Source: Jatrophihabitans sp. (lineage in GTDB: Bacteria; Actinomycetota; Actinomycetes; Mycobacteriales; Jatrophihabitantaceae). From it: DNA of 64,000 nucleotides. Positions 16,656 through 26,303 of this stretch are shown in pieces. The stretch covers positions 1 to 64,000 of the forward strand of contig DASVQQ010000015.1 in the NCBI GenBank assembly GCA_036389035.1. Reading direction: 5' to 3'. A program made the translations under genes and the position numbers. How positions within the stretch are numbered: the first letter of the stretch is position 1; each line of letters opens with the position of its first letter. The notes beneath the pieces were generated by a model. That model ran no database searches, was not told the DNA's origin, and saw only the letters and a list, made by a program, of their open reading frames with translations.

Positions 16656-17708
16656 TCAGGCGGAAGGCCGGCCGCCAGGGTCGCCAGGGTCGCCAGGGCC
16701 GCCAGGGCCGCCAGGGCCGCCAGGGCCGCCAGGGTCACCAGGGCCGCCAGGGTCACCAGGGTCACCAGGACTCCCCGGGTCCTCATGATCGCCAGTGACG
16801 CCCGGACCCCCAGGATTATCCTGTTGTTGCAGCAGATACTGCTCGAACTCCGCGCCGATCTCATCCGCGGTCGGCAGCCGGGCGCCCTCGGCGACCAGTC
16901 CCCGGCTGCGTCCGGCGACGATCTCGTCGTACTGCGACTCCAGCGCCCGGACCACGGCGGTGATCTGCTCGGACGCGGCGACCTTGCTGTCCAGGTCGAT
17001 CCGGCTGGCCGCGGCAGCCTCCTGCAACGCCTCGGTGGGCAACACCAGGCCGGCGCCCTTGGCGATGCACTCGATCAGGGTCAACGCGGCGGCCGGGTAG
17101 TCGAGGTGGGCAAGGTAATGCGGCACGTTCACCGCGAAGCCCATCGAGCCCACCCCGGCCTCGTTCAGCCGGAATTCGATCAGGTGCCCGGCGCTGGCCG
17201 GAACCTGGACGGTGCCCAGCCAGTTGCTGTACTCGCCGACCAGGTCCGGCGAGCTGCCGCGGGCGATCACGGTGGACGGCCGGCTGTGCGGAACCCCCAT
17301 CGGGATCGCGTCCAGCGCGATCAGCATCCGCACCCCGAGCCGCTCGACGATCATCCGCACCGCCTCGGCGAAACGCTCCCACTGGATGTCGGGCTCCGCC
17401 CCGGCCAGCAGCAGGAACTGGGTGCCGGCCGCATCGCGCACCGCGTGGATCTTCAGCTGCGGGGCGTTGAAGCTCTCCCAGTGATCGGTGACGAACAGCA
17501 TCTCCGGACGCCGGCCCCGGTAGTCGAAGACCTGGTCGATGTCGAAGGTGGCGATCACCTGGGACTCCAGCGTGCTGAGCAGGTGGGCGCGAGCCAGCTG
17601 GGCGGCGTTGCCGGCGTCGACGAAACCGTCCAGCGCCAGCACCAGAACCGGCTGGTCGAGGTCGGGCAGCTCCTCGATCAGCTGGAACAGCTCAGCCGGG
17701 TCCAACAT
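16656..17708 (-). CDS. PAC2-family protein (proteasome-assembly-chaperone-like) with collagen-like tail
   Basis: 350 residues. The PAC2 domain occupies about 1-285: ALDGFVDAGNAAQLARAHLL, DYRGRRPEMLFVTDHWESF, LIALDAIPMGVPHSRPSTVI and YLAHLDYPAAALTLIECIAK. Such proteins are universal in actinobacteria; proteasome chaperoning is the assumed but unproven role. Residues about 305-350 are (Gly-Asp/Gly-Pro)n, GDPGDPGGPGDPGGPGGPGG, a collagen-like tail encoded by 9-bp repeats and not part of the family. The gene lies 15 nt after scoB and may be co-transcribed with scoAB. Confidence 0.85.
   Translation of the reverse strand: MLDPAELFQLIEELPDLDQPVLVLALDGFVDAGNAAQLARAHLLSTLESQVIATFDIDQVFDYRGRRPEMLFVTDHWESFNAPQLKIHAVRDAAGTQFLLLAGAEPDIQWERFAEAVRMIVERLGVRMLIALDAIPMGVPHSRPSTVIARGSSPDLVGEYSNWLGTVQVPASAGHLIEFRLNEAGVGSMGFAVNVPHYLAHLDYPAAALTLIECIAKGAGLVLPTEALQEAAAASRIDLDSKVAASEQITAVVRALESQYDEIVAGRSRGLVAEGARLPTADEIGAEFEQYLLQQQDNPGGPGVTGDHEDPGSPGDPGDPGGPGDPGGPGGPGGPGGPGDPGDPGGRPSA
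16672..16769 (-). repeat. 9-bp tandem repeat encoding the collagen-like tail
   Basis: About eleven copies of GCCAGGGCC / GCCAGGGTC / ACCAGGGTC units on the plus strand, in frame with the PAC2 gene. Confidence 0.9.
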
Positions 17709-17723
17709 CTTTCTCCGACCGCC

Positions 17724-18365
17724 TCAGCCGGCCAGCGCGACGGTCAGCTCGGGCTCGGTGGCCGCGCGCACCTCGTCCACCGTCACACCGGGTGCCAGCT
17801 CGCGCAGCACCAGGCCCTCGGGCCGGACGTCGATCACCGCCAGATCGGTGATGATGTGGTGCACGCAGGCAGCTCCGGTGAGCGGCAGCGAGCACTGCTG
17901 GACCACCTTCGGGGTACCGTCGCGGGCCACGTGCTCCATCATCACGATCACCTTCTTCGCCCCGTGCACGAGATCCATCGCGCCGCCCATTCCCTTAATC
18001 ATCTTCCCAGGAATGGTCCAGTTCGCCAGGTCACCGTTTGCTCCGACCTGCATCGCGCCGAGCACCGCCACATCGATGTGGCCGCCCCGGATCATCCCGA
18101 AGGACAGCGCGGAATCGAAGAAGGACGCCCCCGGCAACACCGTGACGGTCTCCTTGCCGGCGTTGATCAGGTCGCCGTCCAGCTCGCTCTCCAGCGGGTA
18201 CGGGCCCACTCCGAGAATGCCGTTCTCGCTCTGCAGCACCACGGTGATCGCCGGGTCGACGTAGTTCGGGACCAGGGTCGGCAGCCCGATCCCGAGGTTG
18301 ACGTACTGGCCGTCGTGCAGCTCGCGGGCCACCCGGGCGGCGAGTTCGTTGCGGTTGAGCGCCAT
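17724..18365 (-). CDS. scoB: 3-oxoacid CoA-transferase subunit B
   Basis: 213 residues. [14 protein letters not shown] and [14 protein letters not shown]; the Glu in SENG is the catalytic residue that forms the glutamyl-CoA intermediate. [20 protein letters not shown] and the [20 protein letters not shown] segment are standard. Transfers CoA between succinyl-CoA and a 3-oxoacid such as acetoacetate. It starts 6 nt after scoA ends. Confidence 0.92.
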   Translation of the reverse strand: MALNRNELAARVARELHDGQYVNLGIGLPTLVPNYVDPAITVVLQSENGILGVGPYPLESELDGDLINAGKETVTVLPGASFFDSALSFGMIRGGHIDVAVLGAMQVGANGDLANWTIPGKMIKGMGGAMDLVHGAKKVIVMMEHVARDGTPKVVQQCSLPLTGAACVHHIITDLAVIDVRPEGLVLRELAPGVTVDEVRAATEPELTVALAG

Positions 18366-18371
18366 CGTCGA

Positions 18372-19187
18372 TCAGCCTGCGCTTTCCTGTTGTCCGCCCT
18401 GCTCCGAACCCTGTCCCGCGCCCGCCACCCCGGCCTCGGACCGCTCGCGCACGGTGCGCTTCTCGATCAGCTTGCCGGCCTCGCCGACCTCGACGACCCG
18501 TTGCACGAACACCCCGGGGGTGTGCACCTGCTCGGGGTCCAGCTCGCCGGGCTCGACGAGCTGCTCGACCTCGGCGATGGTGATCCGTCCGGCCATCGCG
18601 CACAGCGGGTTGAAGTTTCGGGCCGAGGCGTCGTAGCTGAGGTTGCCGTGCCGGTCGCCCCGGGCCGCCCGCACCAGCGCGAAGTCGGTGACGATGCCCT
18701 CTTCGAGCACGTACTGCTGGCCGTTGAACTCGCGGACCTCCTTCGCCGGCGAGGCCAGCGCGATCGTGCCGTCCGGGTGATAGCGCCACGGCAGGCCGCC
18801 GTCGGCGACCAGGGTGCCCACCCCGGCCGGGGTGTAGAACGCCGGAATTCCGGAGCCGCCGGCTCGCAGCCGCTCGGCCAGGGTGCCCTGCGGGGTCAGC
18901 TCCAGCTCAAGCTCGCCGCCCAGGTACTGCCGGGCGAACTCGCGGTTCTCCCCGACATAGGAACCGATGGTGCGCCGGATCCGCTTGGCGCCCAGCAGGA
19001 TGCCCAGGCCCGCCTCGTCCAGCCCGCAGTTGTTCGACACGGTCTCCAGCTCGCCGCTGCCGAGTTCGAGCAGCGCCTGGATGAGCACGTGCGGAATGCC
19101 GCACACCCCGAAACCACCGACTGCCAGCGAAGCTCCGTCACCGATGTCGGCCACCGCTTCGGCGGCCGTTGCCACCACCTTGTCCAC
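18372..19187 (-). CDS. scoA: 3-oxoacid CoA-transferase subunit A
   Basis: GTG 19187 chosen over upstream starts (19241, 19208) because GGGAGAGG lies 7 nt before it and VDKVVATAAEAVADIGDGAS aligns with the usual family start. 271 residues. The Gly-rich CoA loop is SLAVGGFGVCGIPHVLIQAL; SNNCGLDEAGLGILL and YVGENREFARQYLGGELELE are family signatures. The C-terminus is a Gly/Gln/Ser-rich extension past the conserved end. With subunit B it forms the heterotetramer used in ketone-body or polyhydroxybutyrate catabolism. Confidence 0.92.
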   Translation of the reverse strand: MDKVVATAAEAVADIGDGASLAVGGFGVCGIPHVLIQALLELGSGELETVSNNCGLDEAGLGILLGAKRIRRTIGSYVGENREFARQYLGGELELELTPQGTLAERLRAGGSGIPAFYTPAGVGTLVADGGLPWRYHPDGTIALASPAKEVREFNGQQYVLEEGIVTDFALVRAARGDRHGNLSYDASARNFNPLCAMAGRITIAEVEQLVEPGELDPEQVHTPGVFVQRVVEVGEAGKLIEKRTVRERSEAGVAGAGQGSEQGGQQESAG

Positions 19188-19364
19188 GCCTGTGCCTCTC
19201 CCGCTCATCGATCGGACGTCCGGCGCGGCCGCCTCCGACACAGCGGGGGCTGCCCCGACAACCGGACGAGGTCGGTCCCCGCACTCTAGTCAGCGGGCTT
19301 GGGCGCGGCATCACGTGGCCGACCCGCCGCCGAGCAGCAGCCCCAGGCAGCCCCCCGGCAGCCA

Positions 19365-20096
19365 TCAGAAGCTGGCGGTGACCTTCTCCGCCCCGGCCCG
19401 GGCGGCCGCCTTGGCCGGGTCCGGGTTGCGCACCAGCACCACCGAGCCGCCGACGGCCAGCGGCGCGAGCAGCGACGCCGTCCAGTCCCGCGGCCCGGTC
19501 CAGGGCGCGCTCCACATCAGCCTGCCGCCAGGCGCCAGCCCCAGCTCGTCGGCCGCCTGCCGCGCGGCCCGGCCGAGCTCGGCCCGCGTACGCCCGGCCA
19601 GCCCCGGCTGCTCCGGCCCGGCCTGGGCCTGAACCGTTGCCCAGGCATCGGGCATCGGGCGCACGGAGCTGGCGTAGTCGGCCATTCCCGGCGGCGGTGT
19701 CGAAGGCCTGGCCATGCTCAGCAGCGACACCGCGAACGCGCCGTCCAGCCGGTCCGGCTGGGTGCCGGGCAGCGCCTGCAGCAGCGAGTCGGCGTCGCCG
19801 AAGGCCACCGTGGCAGCCGCCGGGTCATTGACCACCTCGAGGCCGGCAAACCAGCAGCCCAGCAGGATCGGCGCCGCCAGCCAGTGCACCGGCAGCCGGA
19901 CGAAGGCCCGATCACCGACCGCCGTCCCGAGCTCGTCGATCAGCAGGAAGTGGGTCTTGGCGATCCAGTTGGCCAGCGACTTGGCCGACAGCTCGGCGCG
20001 CTCGCCGCTGGCGTCGTCGTAGAAGGTGACCAGCGGGCCGCCCGGGTCGGCGGCCAGCCGCGCGGCGAAGAGCTGCTCAGGGCCTGCTGTCGACAT
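19365..20096 (-). CDS. TIGR03089 family protein
   Basis: Start at ATG 20096 (MSTAGPEQLFAARLAADPGG); 243 residues. It resembles a shortened AMP-binding-like protein typical of actinobacteria: PLVTFYDDASGERAELSAKS, LANWIAKTHFLLIDELG and RLMWSAPWTGPRDWTASLLA. In M. tuberculosis the equivalent (Rv3268) neighbours an LCP gene, as here. It lacks the P-loop and catalytic Lys of acyl-CoA ligases, so a catalytic role is doubtful. Confidence 0.85.
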   Translation of the reverse strand: MSTAGPEQLFAARLAADPGGPLVTFYDDASGERAELSAKSLANWIAKTHFLLIDELGTAVGDRAFVRLPVHWLAAPILLGCWFAGLEVVNDPAAATVAFGDADSLLQALPGTQPDRLDGAFAVSLLSMARPSTPPPGMADYASSVRPMPDAWATVQAQAGPEQPGLAGRTRAELGRAARQAADELGLAPGGRLMWSAPWTGPRDWTASLLAPLAVGGSVVLVRNPDPAKAAARAGAEKVTASF

Positions 20097-20114
20097 CGAA
20101 GGCAACGGCGGCGA

Positions 20115-21833
20115 TCAGTTGATGCAGCCGGCGTCGGCCGCCGTGGTCACGGCCGGCGAGGGGGTGACCCCCTTGGCCGTGCTGCTGGCGGAGGGCTTGG
20201 GGTCCGGCGCGGGCATCAGGCTCTTGACCTGGACCTTATTGTTGCCGAGCACCAGGGTCACCGAGCTGACGTCAGCCGTGCGCTCCAGCACCGCGCCGGG
20301 CACCTGGGCCTGCAGGGCCTTGGCCGCCGCCTCCTGCCCCGGGGCGTAGAGGATCGAGGTCTTGGCCACCACGTCAGAAGTCGCCGGCGGGATCTCGGTC
20401 TTGAAGCCGGCCGCCTGCAGCGCCTGGGCGTTGGCCGTCTCCAGCCCGTTGGCGTTGGTGTTGTTGATGACCCGGACGGTGACCGTGGAGGGATCCGCCG
20501 GCTTGGCCTTCGTCCAGGGGGAGTTGGATTCGGCGCCGATCAGCTTGTCGATGAAGGCCGGCATCGCGGCCGCGTCGACCGCCACGGTGTTCTGGATCGT
20601 CCCGTTGATGTTCTCGTCGACGAATCCCTGGGTGGGAATGGTGGTGAACGAGAAGTTGCCGGCCTGCAGGTTCTGCATCTGCTGGGCGAGCTTGAGCGGC
20701 ACCAGGCCGGGGTCCATCTGCAGCGAGGTCGACACCGCCTTGAGCAGGTTCTGCAGCTTCATCGGGTTGAGCAGGGTGCCGGCTGAGGAGACCTTTCGAA
20801 AGACCGCCGACAGGAAGTACTGCTGGCGCTTGATCCGGTCCAGGTCGCCCTGCGGAAAGCCGTAACGCTGCCGGACGAAGGCCAGCGCCTGGGTGCCCTT
20901 GATGATCTGGGGACCGGCCTTGAGGTCGATGCCCGAGTTGGTTTCCTTCACCGCGCGGTTGAGGCAGACCTCGACGCCGCCGATGGCGTTGGAGATCCGG
21001 TAGAAGCCGAGCAGGTCGATCTGGACGAAGTGGTCGATGCTCAGCCCGGTCAGGTTCTCGACGGTCTTGACCAGCAGTCGCGCGCCGGCGGCCTTGTCGC
21101 CCTTGGCGGCCTGGACGCCGATCGGGTAGGCGGCGTTCAACTTGTTCTTGCCGTGGCCGGGGATGGTGACGTAGGAGTCGCGCGGGAACGAGATCAACGT
21201 GGCCTTGCTGCCGTCGGCGGGAAGGTGCAGCACCATCATGGTGTCGGTGTTGTAGCTGCCGCCGTCGCGGGTGGTGCCCAGCTTGGCCAGCTCGGCGTCG
21301 CTGGCGGTGTCGCGGTCGTCGTTGCCGACGATCAGCAGGTTCTGGGCCTTGCCGTCGATGCCGCCGTCGGCTGCCCTGCCCTCGGGGGAGATGGCGTCGA
21401 GCCGGACGATGTCGGCGTTGAAGTTGCGGTACGTCGCCCAGGCCCAGCCGCTGCCGATCAGGACCAGCAGCGAGCACAGGGTCAGGACGATCCGCAGGCC
21501 CAGCGCGGCGCCGTGCAGCAGGTCGGACTTCGGCCGGCCAGCCGGTCCGGCCGCTGGACGGCCTGCCGCTGGACGGCCTGCCGGTGGGCGGCCGGTCGGC
21601 GGCTGTCCCGAGCCTGCCGAGGGCCGAGTGCGGCCGGCCTGGCGACCGCGCGGATCGAGCTCGGGCGGCAACGGGGCGCCGGCACTAGGCGATGGGGCGC
21701 CCTGGTTGCCCTGCGCTTGGGTGTTCCTGGCCGGCGGCCGGGTCCGCCCGCGGCGCGGGTCGAGCTCGGGGGGCAAATCGCCATCAGCCGGATACGGCCG
21801 GCCGCCAGGCGGTCGGTCGTTGTTGGAGGGCAC
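20115..21833 (-). CDS. LytR-CpsA-Psr family cell-wall polymer ligase with LytR_C domain
   Basis: 572 residues. Cytosolic Pro/Arg/Gly-rich segment (1-105), one membrane helix (about 110-133, LGLRIVLTLCSLLVLIGSGW), extracytoplasmic LCP domain (about 150-400) with GNDDRD, LISFPRDSYVTIPGHGKNKL and FVRQRYGFPQGDLDRIKRQQ, then a LytR_C domain (about 430-520; VTVRVINNTNANGLETANAQ). LCP enzymes transfer polysaccharide from a lipid carrier to peptidoglycan, such as arabinogalactan or wall teichoic acid. It is divergent from rmlD, whose product supplies rhamnose for the linker, a functional pairing seen in mycobacteria. Confidence 0.93.
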   Translation of the reverse strand: MPSNNDRPPGGRPYPADGDLPPELDPRRGRTRPPARNTQAQGNQGAPSPSAGAPLPPELDPRGRQAGRTRPSAGSGQPPTGRPPAGRPAAGRPAAGPAGRPKSDLLHGAALGLRIVLTLCSLLVLIGSGWAWATYRNFNADIVRLDAISPEGRAADGGIDGKAQNLLIVGNDDRDTASDAELAKLGTTRDGGSYNTDTMMVLHLPADGSKATLISFPRDSYVTIPGHGKNKLNAAYPIGVQAAKGDKAAGARLLVKTVENLTGLSIDHFVQIDLLGFYRISNAIGGVEVCLNRAVKETNSGIDLKAGPQIIKGTQALAFVRQRYGFPQGDLDRIKRQQYFLSAVFRKVSSAGTLLNPMKLQNLLKAVSTSLQMDPGLVPLKLAQQMQNLQAGNFSFTTIPTQGFVDENINGTIQNTVAVDAAAMPAFIDKLIGAESNSPWTKAKPADPSTVTVRVINNTNANGLETANAQALQAAGFKTEIPPATSDVVAKTSILYAPGQEAAAKALQAQVPGAVLERTADVSSVTLVLGNNKVQVKSLMPAPDPKPSASSTAKGVTPSPAVTTAADAGCIN

Positions 21834-21998
21834 GTCAGCGAGTCTATCGGTGGCCAGCTGTGTGCTACTTCAGAAGCCGCGCACGCCCGGAGACCGGGCT
21901 CGACACACCTCCGAACCCGATCCCGGCGTGTGCGAGCATGGCCGTATGCGCGCCCTCCCGGACAGCTCGTGACCGGACCGCACGTGACCGGACCGATC

Positions 21999-22925
21999 GT
22001 GACCCGATCGCACCGGAACGGCGGGCAGCCGTCCCGCTGGCTGGTCACCGGCGCTCGCGGCCAGCTCGGCAGCGACCTGTGCCGGGTGCTGGCCGGCGCC
22101 GGCGTCGAGCCGGCCCAGCTGCTGGCCCTGGGATCCGAGGAGCTGGACATCACCAGCTCGGCGTCGGTGCGGGCGGTGTTCGCCGACTTCGAGCCGCAGC
22201 TGGTCGTCAACGCCGCGGCCTACACCGCCGTCGACCAGGCCGAGAGCGAGGAGGACCGCGCCTTCGCGGTGAACGCCGCCGGCCCGGCGCTGCTGGCCGC
22301 CGCCGCGGCCCGCACCGGCGCGCGGCTGCTGCAGGTGTCCACCGACTACGTCTTCGCCGGCGAGGCCGAGCAGCCCTATCCGGCGCACGCCGAGCCCGAT
22401 CCGCGTTCGGCGTACGGGCGCACCAAGCTGGCGGGTGAGCTGGCGGTCCGCGAGCTGGCCCCCGAGCACGGCTACATCGTGCGGACCGCCTGGGTGTACG
22501 GCGCCATCGGCTCGAACTTCGTCAAGACGATGGCCCGCCTGGAGCAGTCCCGCGACACCGTCGAGGTGGTCGATGACCAGCGCGGCTCACCCACCTGGTC
22601 GGCCGACCTGGCCCGCGGGCTCGTCGAGCTGGCCGGCAGCGCGGCTCCGCCCGGCCTCTATCACTGCACCGGCTCGGGCGAGACCAGCTGGTTCGGCCTG
22701 GCCCGGGCGGTCTTCGAGGAGCTGGGCGCCGACCCGGCGCGAGTGCTGCCCACCACCACCGACAAGTTCCCGCGACCGGCGCCGCGGCCGGCCTACTCGG
22801 TCCTGTCGGATCAGGTCTGGCGCGACGCCGGCCTGAGCCCGATGCCGCACTGGCGGGCGGCGCTGCGGCGCGCGTTCGCCGAGGACCGCGCCGCCTACCT
22901 GCCGGCTGAGCCGTTCCCGGCCTGA
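21999..22925 (+). CDS. rmlD: dTDP-4-dehydrorhamnose reductase
   Basis: GTG 21999 is the nearest in-frame start to the nucleotide-binding motif; GTG 21969 and 21984 are possible. 308 residues. WLVTGARGQLGSDLCRVLAG is the NADP Rossmann motif; LLQVSTDYVFAGEAEQPYPA and the catalytic YGRTKLAGE (YxxxK) are diagnostic, as is DQRGSPTWSADLARGLVELA. Final step of dTDP-L-rhamnose synthesis, the donor for the WbbL transferase at 54.4 kb. rmlA, B and C are not in the window. Confidence 0.93.
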   Translation: MTRSHRNGGQPSRWLVTGARGQLGSDLCRVLAGAGVEPAQLLALGSEELDITSSASVRAVFADFEPQLVVNAAAYTAVDQAESEEDRAFAVNAAGPALLAAAAARTGARLLQVSTDYVFAGEAEQPYPAHAEPDPRSAYGRTKLAGELAVRELAPEHGYIVRTAWVYGAIGSNFVKTMARLEQSRDTVEVVDDQRGSPTWSADLARGLVELAGSAAPPGLYHCTGSGETSWFGLARAVFEELGADPARVLPTTTDKFPRPAPRPAYSVLSDQVWRDAGLSPMPHWRAALRRAFAEDRAAYLPAEPFPA

Positions 22926-23183
22926 TCAATTCGCGGAACTTATCAAGGTTGTAAAAGGCTTGAAATATTTAGAGTTTTGAGGCCGAAAAGCAGCTGAATA
23001 GCCGCCGTTCTGATAGTGCGCTGCACTACGCGGCGGGGTTAGAGTCCTTCCGGATCACTCAGATCGCCTCTGTAACGGCCAATAGGTAAAGCCGTAAGGA
23101 AATTGACTCCCGGCGGTTTCAACCGCCCCTATCCGGACTTATCGGCTCATCATTATCGGGCCGGGCCGCCCGAGGTGACGCAG
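22926..23183 (+). other. Long AT-rich leader of the SpoIID-like gene
   Basis: 258 bp without a gene. 22930-22990 is unusually A/T-rich (TTGTAAAAGGCTTGAAATAT, ending in TTTAGAG) and could hold a promoter. From 22995 to 23180 the sequence contains several short inverted segments, including TAGTGCGCTGCACTA at 23014-23028 and GGCGGTTTCAACCGCC at 23113-23128. It could be a structured 5' leader; I could not match it to c-di-AMP or c-di-GMP riboswitch consensus. Confidence 0.4.
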
Positions 23184-25127
23184 ATGTTCAGGACCCGATC
23201 TCTCAGCCGGACCACTTCCAGCGGAAACGGACGACGTAGGCGGGCGGTCGCTGCCGTGGTCGGCGGCGTGCTGGCCTGCACCACGCTGGCGGTCGTGTCG
23301 CCTGCTCCGGCGGCTGCCTCCTGGCCCAACGGCCAGGTCAGCATCACCGGCCACGGCCACGGTCACGGCCGGGGGATGGGCCAGTGGGGCGCCTTCGGCT
23401 ACGCCACCAACTACAGCTGGACGCACACCCAGATCCTGGGGCACTTCTACCGGGGCGCGACCCTGGCCACCCGCAGCCTGGGCACCCTCAGCGTCGACCT
23501 GAGCGCCTTCATCGGCAAGAACCAGGTGGTGGTCACCTCCGGCAGCGCCTTCACCGCCGGCGGCGTGGCGATCCCGGCCGGCGGCGCGGCGTTGCTGCGC
23601 TACGTCTCGACGAACTCCTACCAGCTGGCCACCAGCCCCGGCTGCGGCAAGCCGTGGTCGGCCACCCGGCCGGTCACCTCGGGCGCGATCCGGTCCTCGG
23701 TGCCGCCGAGCTCGCTGTCCTCGATGCTCAGCATCTGCTCCGGCAGCTCCACCCGGACCTACCGGGGCTCGCTGTCGCTGACCTATGGCGGCGGCGCGAG
23801 CCGGTTGGTCAACCTGGTCGCCATGGACGACTACCTGCGCGGAGTGGTGCCGCGGGAGTCGCCGGCGTACTGGGGCGATGCGGCCGGCGGCAAGGGCATG
23901 GCCGCGCTGCAGGCCCAGGCGGTCGCGGCCCGGTCCTACTCGGCCGCGCAGAACCGGTACAGCTGGGCTCGGACCTGTGACACCGAAAGCTGCCAGGTCT
24001 ACGGCGGCGCGGCGCTCGACGGCGTCCTGATCGAGGATCCCCGCACCAACACCGCCATCTCCAGCACGGCAGGCAAGGTGCTCACCAACTCCAGCGGAGC
24101 GGTCATGTCGGCCGAGTTCAGCGCCTCGACCGGTGGCTGGACCGCCGGCGGCACCTTCCCGGCCGTGCAGGACCTCGGTGACACGGTCTCGCCCAACCAC
24201 AACTGGTCCATCAGCATCCCGGCCACCACCATCGGCAACGCCTTCGGGGTGGGCACCCTGCAGTCGATCAGCACCACCGGCAACGGCCTCGGCGCAGACG
24301 GCGGCCGGGTGCTCTCAGCGGTGATCAAGGGCAGCTCGCGTTCGGTCACCGTCACCGGCAACCAGTTCCGCACCACCCTCGGCCTGAAGTCGGACTGGTT
24401 CAAGGTGGCCAAGCCGCTGACCGCTCCGACGATGTATGTGACCAACTCCCTGAGCAGCCCGACGACCGCGGTCGCGCGTGCCTTCGGCATCAAGGGCGAC
24501 CAGCCGTTCGCGTGCGACTTCAACGGCGACGGCACCGACAGCGGCGGGGTGTACCGCTCGTCCACCGCGACCTTCTACTACCGCGACTCCTTCGCCGCCG
24601 ACGCGACGCTGCACCAGGTGCGCCTCGGCGCTCCCGGTGACCGGCCGGTCTGCGGTGACTGGGACGGCAACGGCACCGACACGGTCGGGGTCTATCGGCC
24701 CTCGAACTCGATGTTCTACCTGCTCAACACCAACAACCGGACGTCGAGCAGCCCGCTGACCCAGGTGCTGCTCGGCGGCGCCGGCGCGATCCCGGTGGCC
24801 GGTGACTGGAACGGCAACAAGGCCGCCACCCCCGGGGTGTATGACCCCAAGACCACGACCTTCTACCTGGTCAACACCCTGGCGCCGGGCTCGCCCCGGC
24901 TGCGCTACCAGTTCGGCCTGGCCGGCACCGTCCCGGTCGCCGGTGACTGGGACGGCAACGGCTCGGACAGCTACGGGGGGTACCAGGGCAACCTGTTCTC
25001 GATGGTCAACGTCCTCGGCGGCCCGGTGGCGGCCCGTACCCGCTACGGCCTGGCCGGTGACCGACCGTTGGCCGGTGACTGGAACCACGACGGCAAGGAC
25101 ACGGTGGGCGTCGGGCGCGACTACTGA
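23184..25127 (+). CDS. Secreted SpoIID/LytB-domain protein with FG-GAP-like repeats
   Basis: ATG 23184, with GAGGTGA 5 nt upstream, is preferred to the frame start at 23103. 647 residues: signal peptide (1-46); VSITGHGHGHGRGMGQWGAF, the usual N-terminal mark; SpoIID/LytB domain (about 200-330) with MDDYLRGVVPRESPAYW and ALQAQAVAARSYSAAQNRY; then five repeats of about 45 residues (about 430-647) of the type GDQPFACDFNGDGTDSGGVY, where DxNGDGxD resembles calcium-binding FG-GAP/VCBS blades. SpoIID proteins are lytic transglycosylases on peptidoglycan stems; here remodelling of the wall during polysaccharide display is a plausible inference. Confidence 0.88.
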   Translation: MFRTRSLSRTTSSGNGRRRRAVAAVVGGVLACTTLAVVSPAPAAASWPNGQVSITGHGHGHGRGMGQWGAFGYATNYSWTHTQILGHFYRGATLATRSLGTLSVDLSAFIGKNQVVVTSGSAFTAGGVAIPAGGAALLRYVSTNSYQLATSPGCGKPWSATRPVTSGAIRSSVPPSSLSSMLSICSGSSTRTYRGSLSLTYGGGASRLVNLVAMDDYLRGVVPRESPAYWGDAAGGKGMAALQAQAVAARSYSAAQNRYSWARTCDTESCQVYGGAALDGVLIEDPRTNTAISSTAGKVLTNSSGAVMSAEFSASTGGWTAGGTFPAVQDLGDTVSPNHNWSISIPATTIGNAFGVGTLQSISTTGNGLGADGGRVLSAVIKGSSRSVTVTGNQFRTTLGLKSDWFKVAKPLTAPTMYVTNSLSSPTTAVARAFGIKGDQPFACDFNGDGTDSGGVYRSSTATFYYRDSFAADATLHQVRLGAPGDRPVCGDWDGNGTDTVGVYRPSNSMFYLLNTNNRTSSSPLTQVLLGGAGAIPVAGDWNGNKAATPGVYDPKTTTFYLVNTLAPGSPRLRYQFGLAGTVPVAGDWDGNGSDSYGGYQGNLFSMVNVLGGPVAARTRYGLAGDRPLAGDWNHDGKDTVGVGRDY

Positions 25128-25185
25128 GCTGAGCGCGACTACTGGGCTTGAGCGCGACCACTGAGCTGAGCGCGATTACTGGGCT
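25115..25185 (+). repeat. 17-19 bp tandem repeat straddling the SpoIID gene stop
   Basis: Four imperfect copies of GCGCGACTACTGAGCTGA; the first contains the stop codon of the gene. Further diverged copies may extend to about 25210. Confidence 0.8.
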
Positions 25186-25316
25186 CGCGCGCGGCCGCTG
25201 GGCTTGAGCGGTCGGCGGGCAGCTGCCGGGTACCCTGACCCACGCGCTTCGCGGCCGCGGGGTGCGCCGGTTCGCCAGCCTGACTGCCCTCTGACTGCCA
25301 ACGTGAAAGGTCGCAC

Positions 25317-26299
<983 letters not shown>

Positions 26300-26303
<4 letters not shown>

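Noticed and set aside
21030..21998. Long N-terminal extension of RmlD
   Set aside because: It is antisense to the LCP gene and not protein-like; the reductase motif begins just after 21999.
22926..23183. c-di-AMP (ydaO) or c-di-GMP riboswitch
   Set aside because: The conserved core sequences of these classes are not found; left as an unassigned leader.
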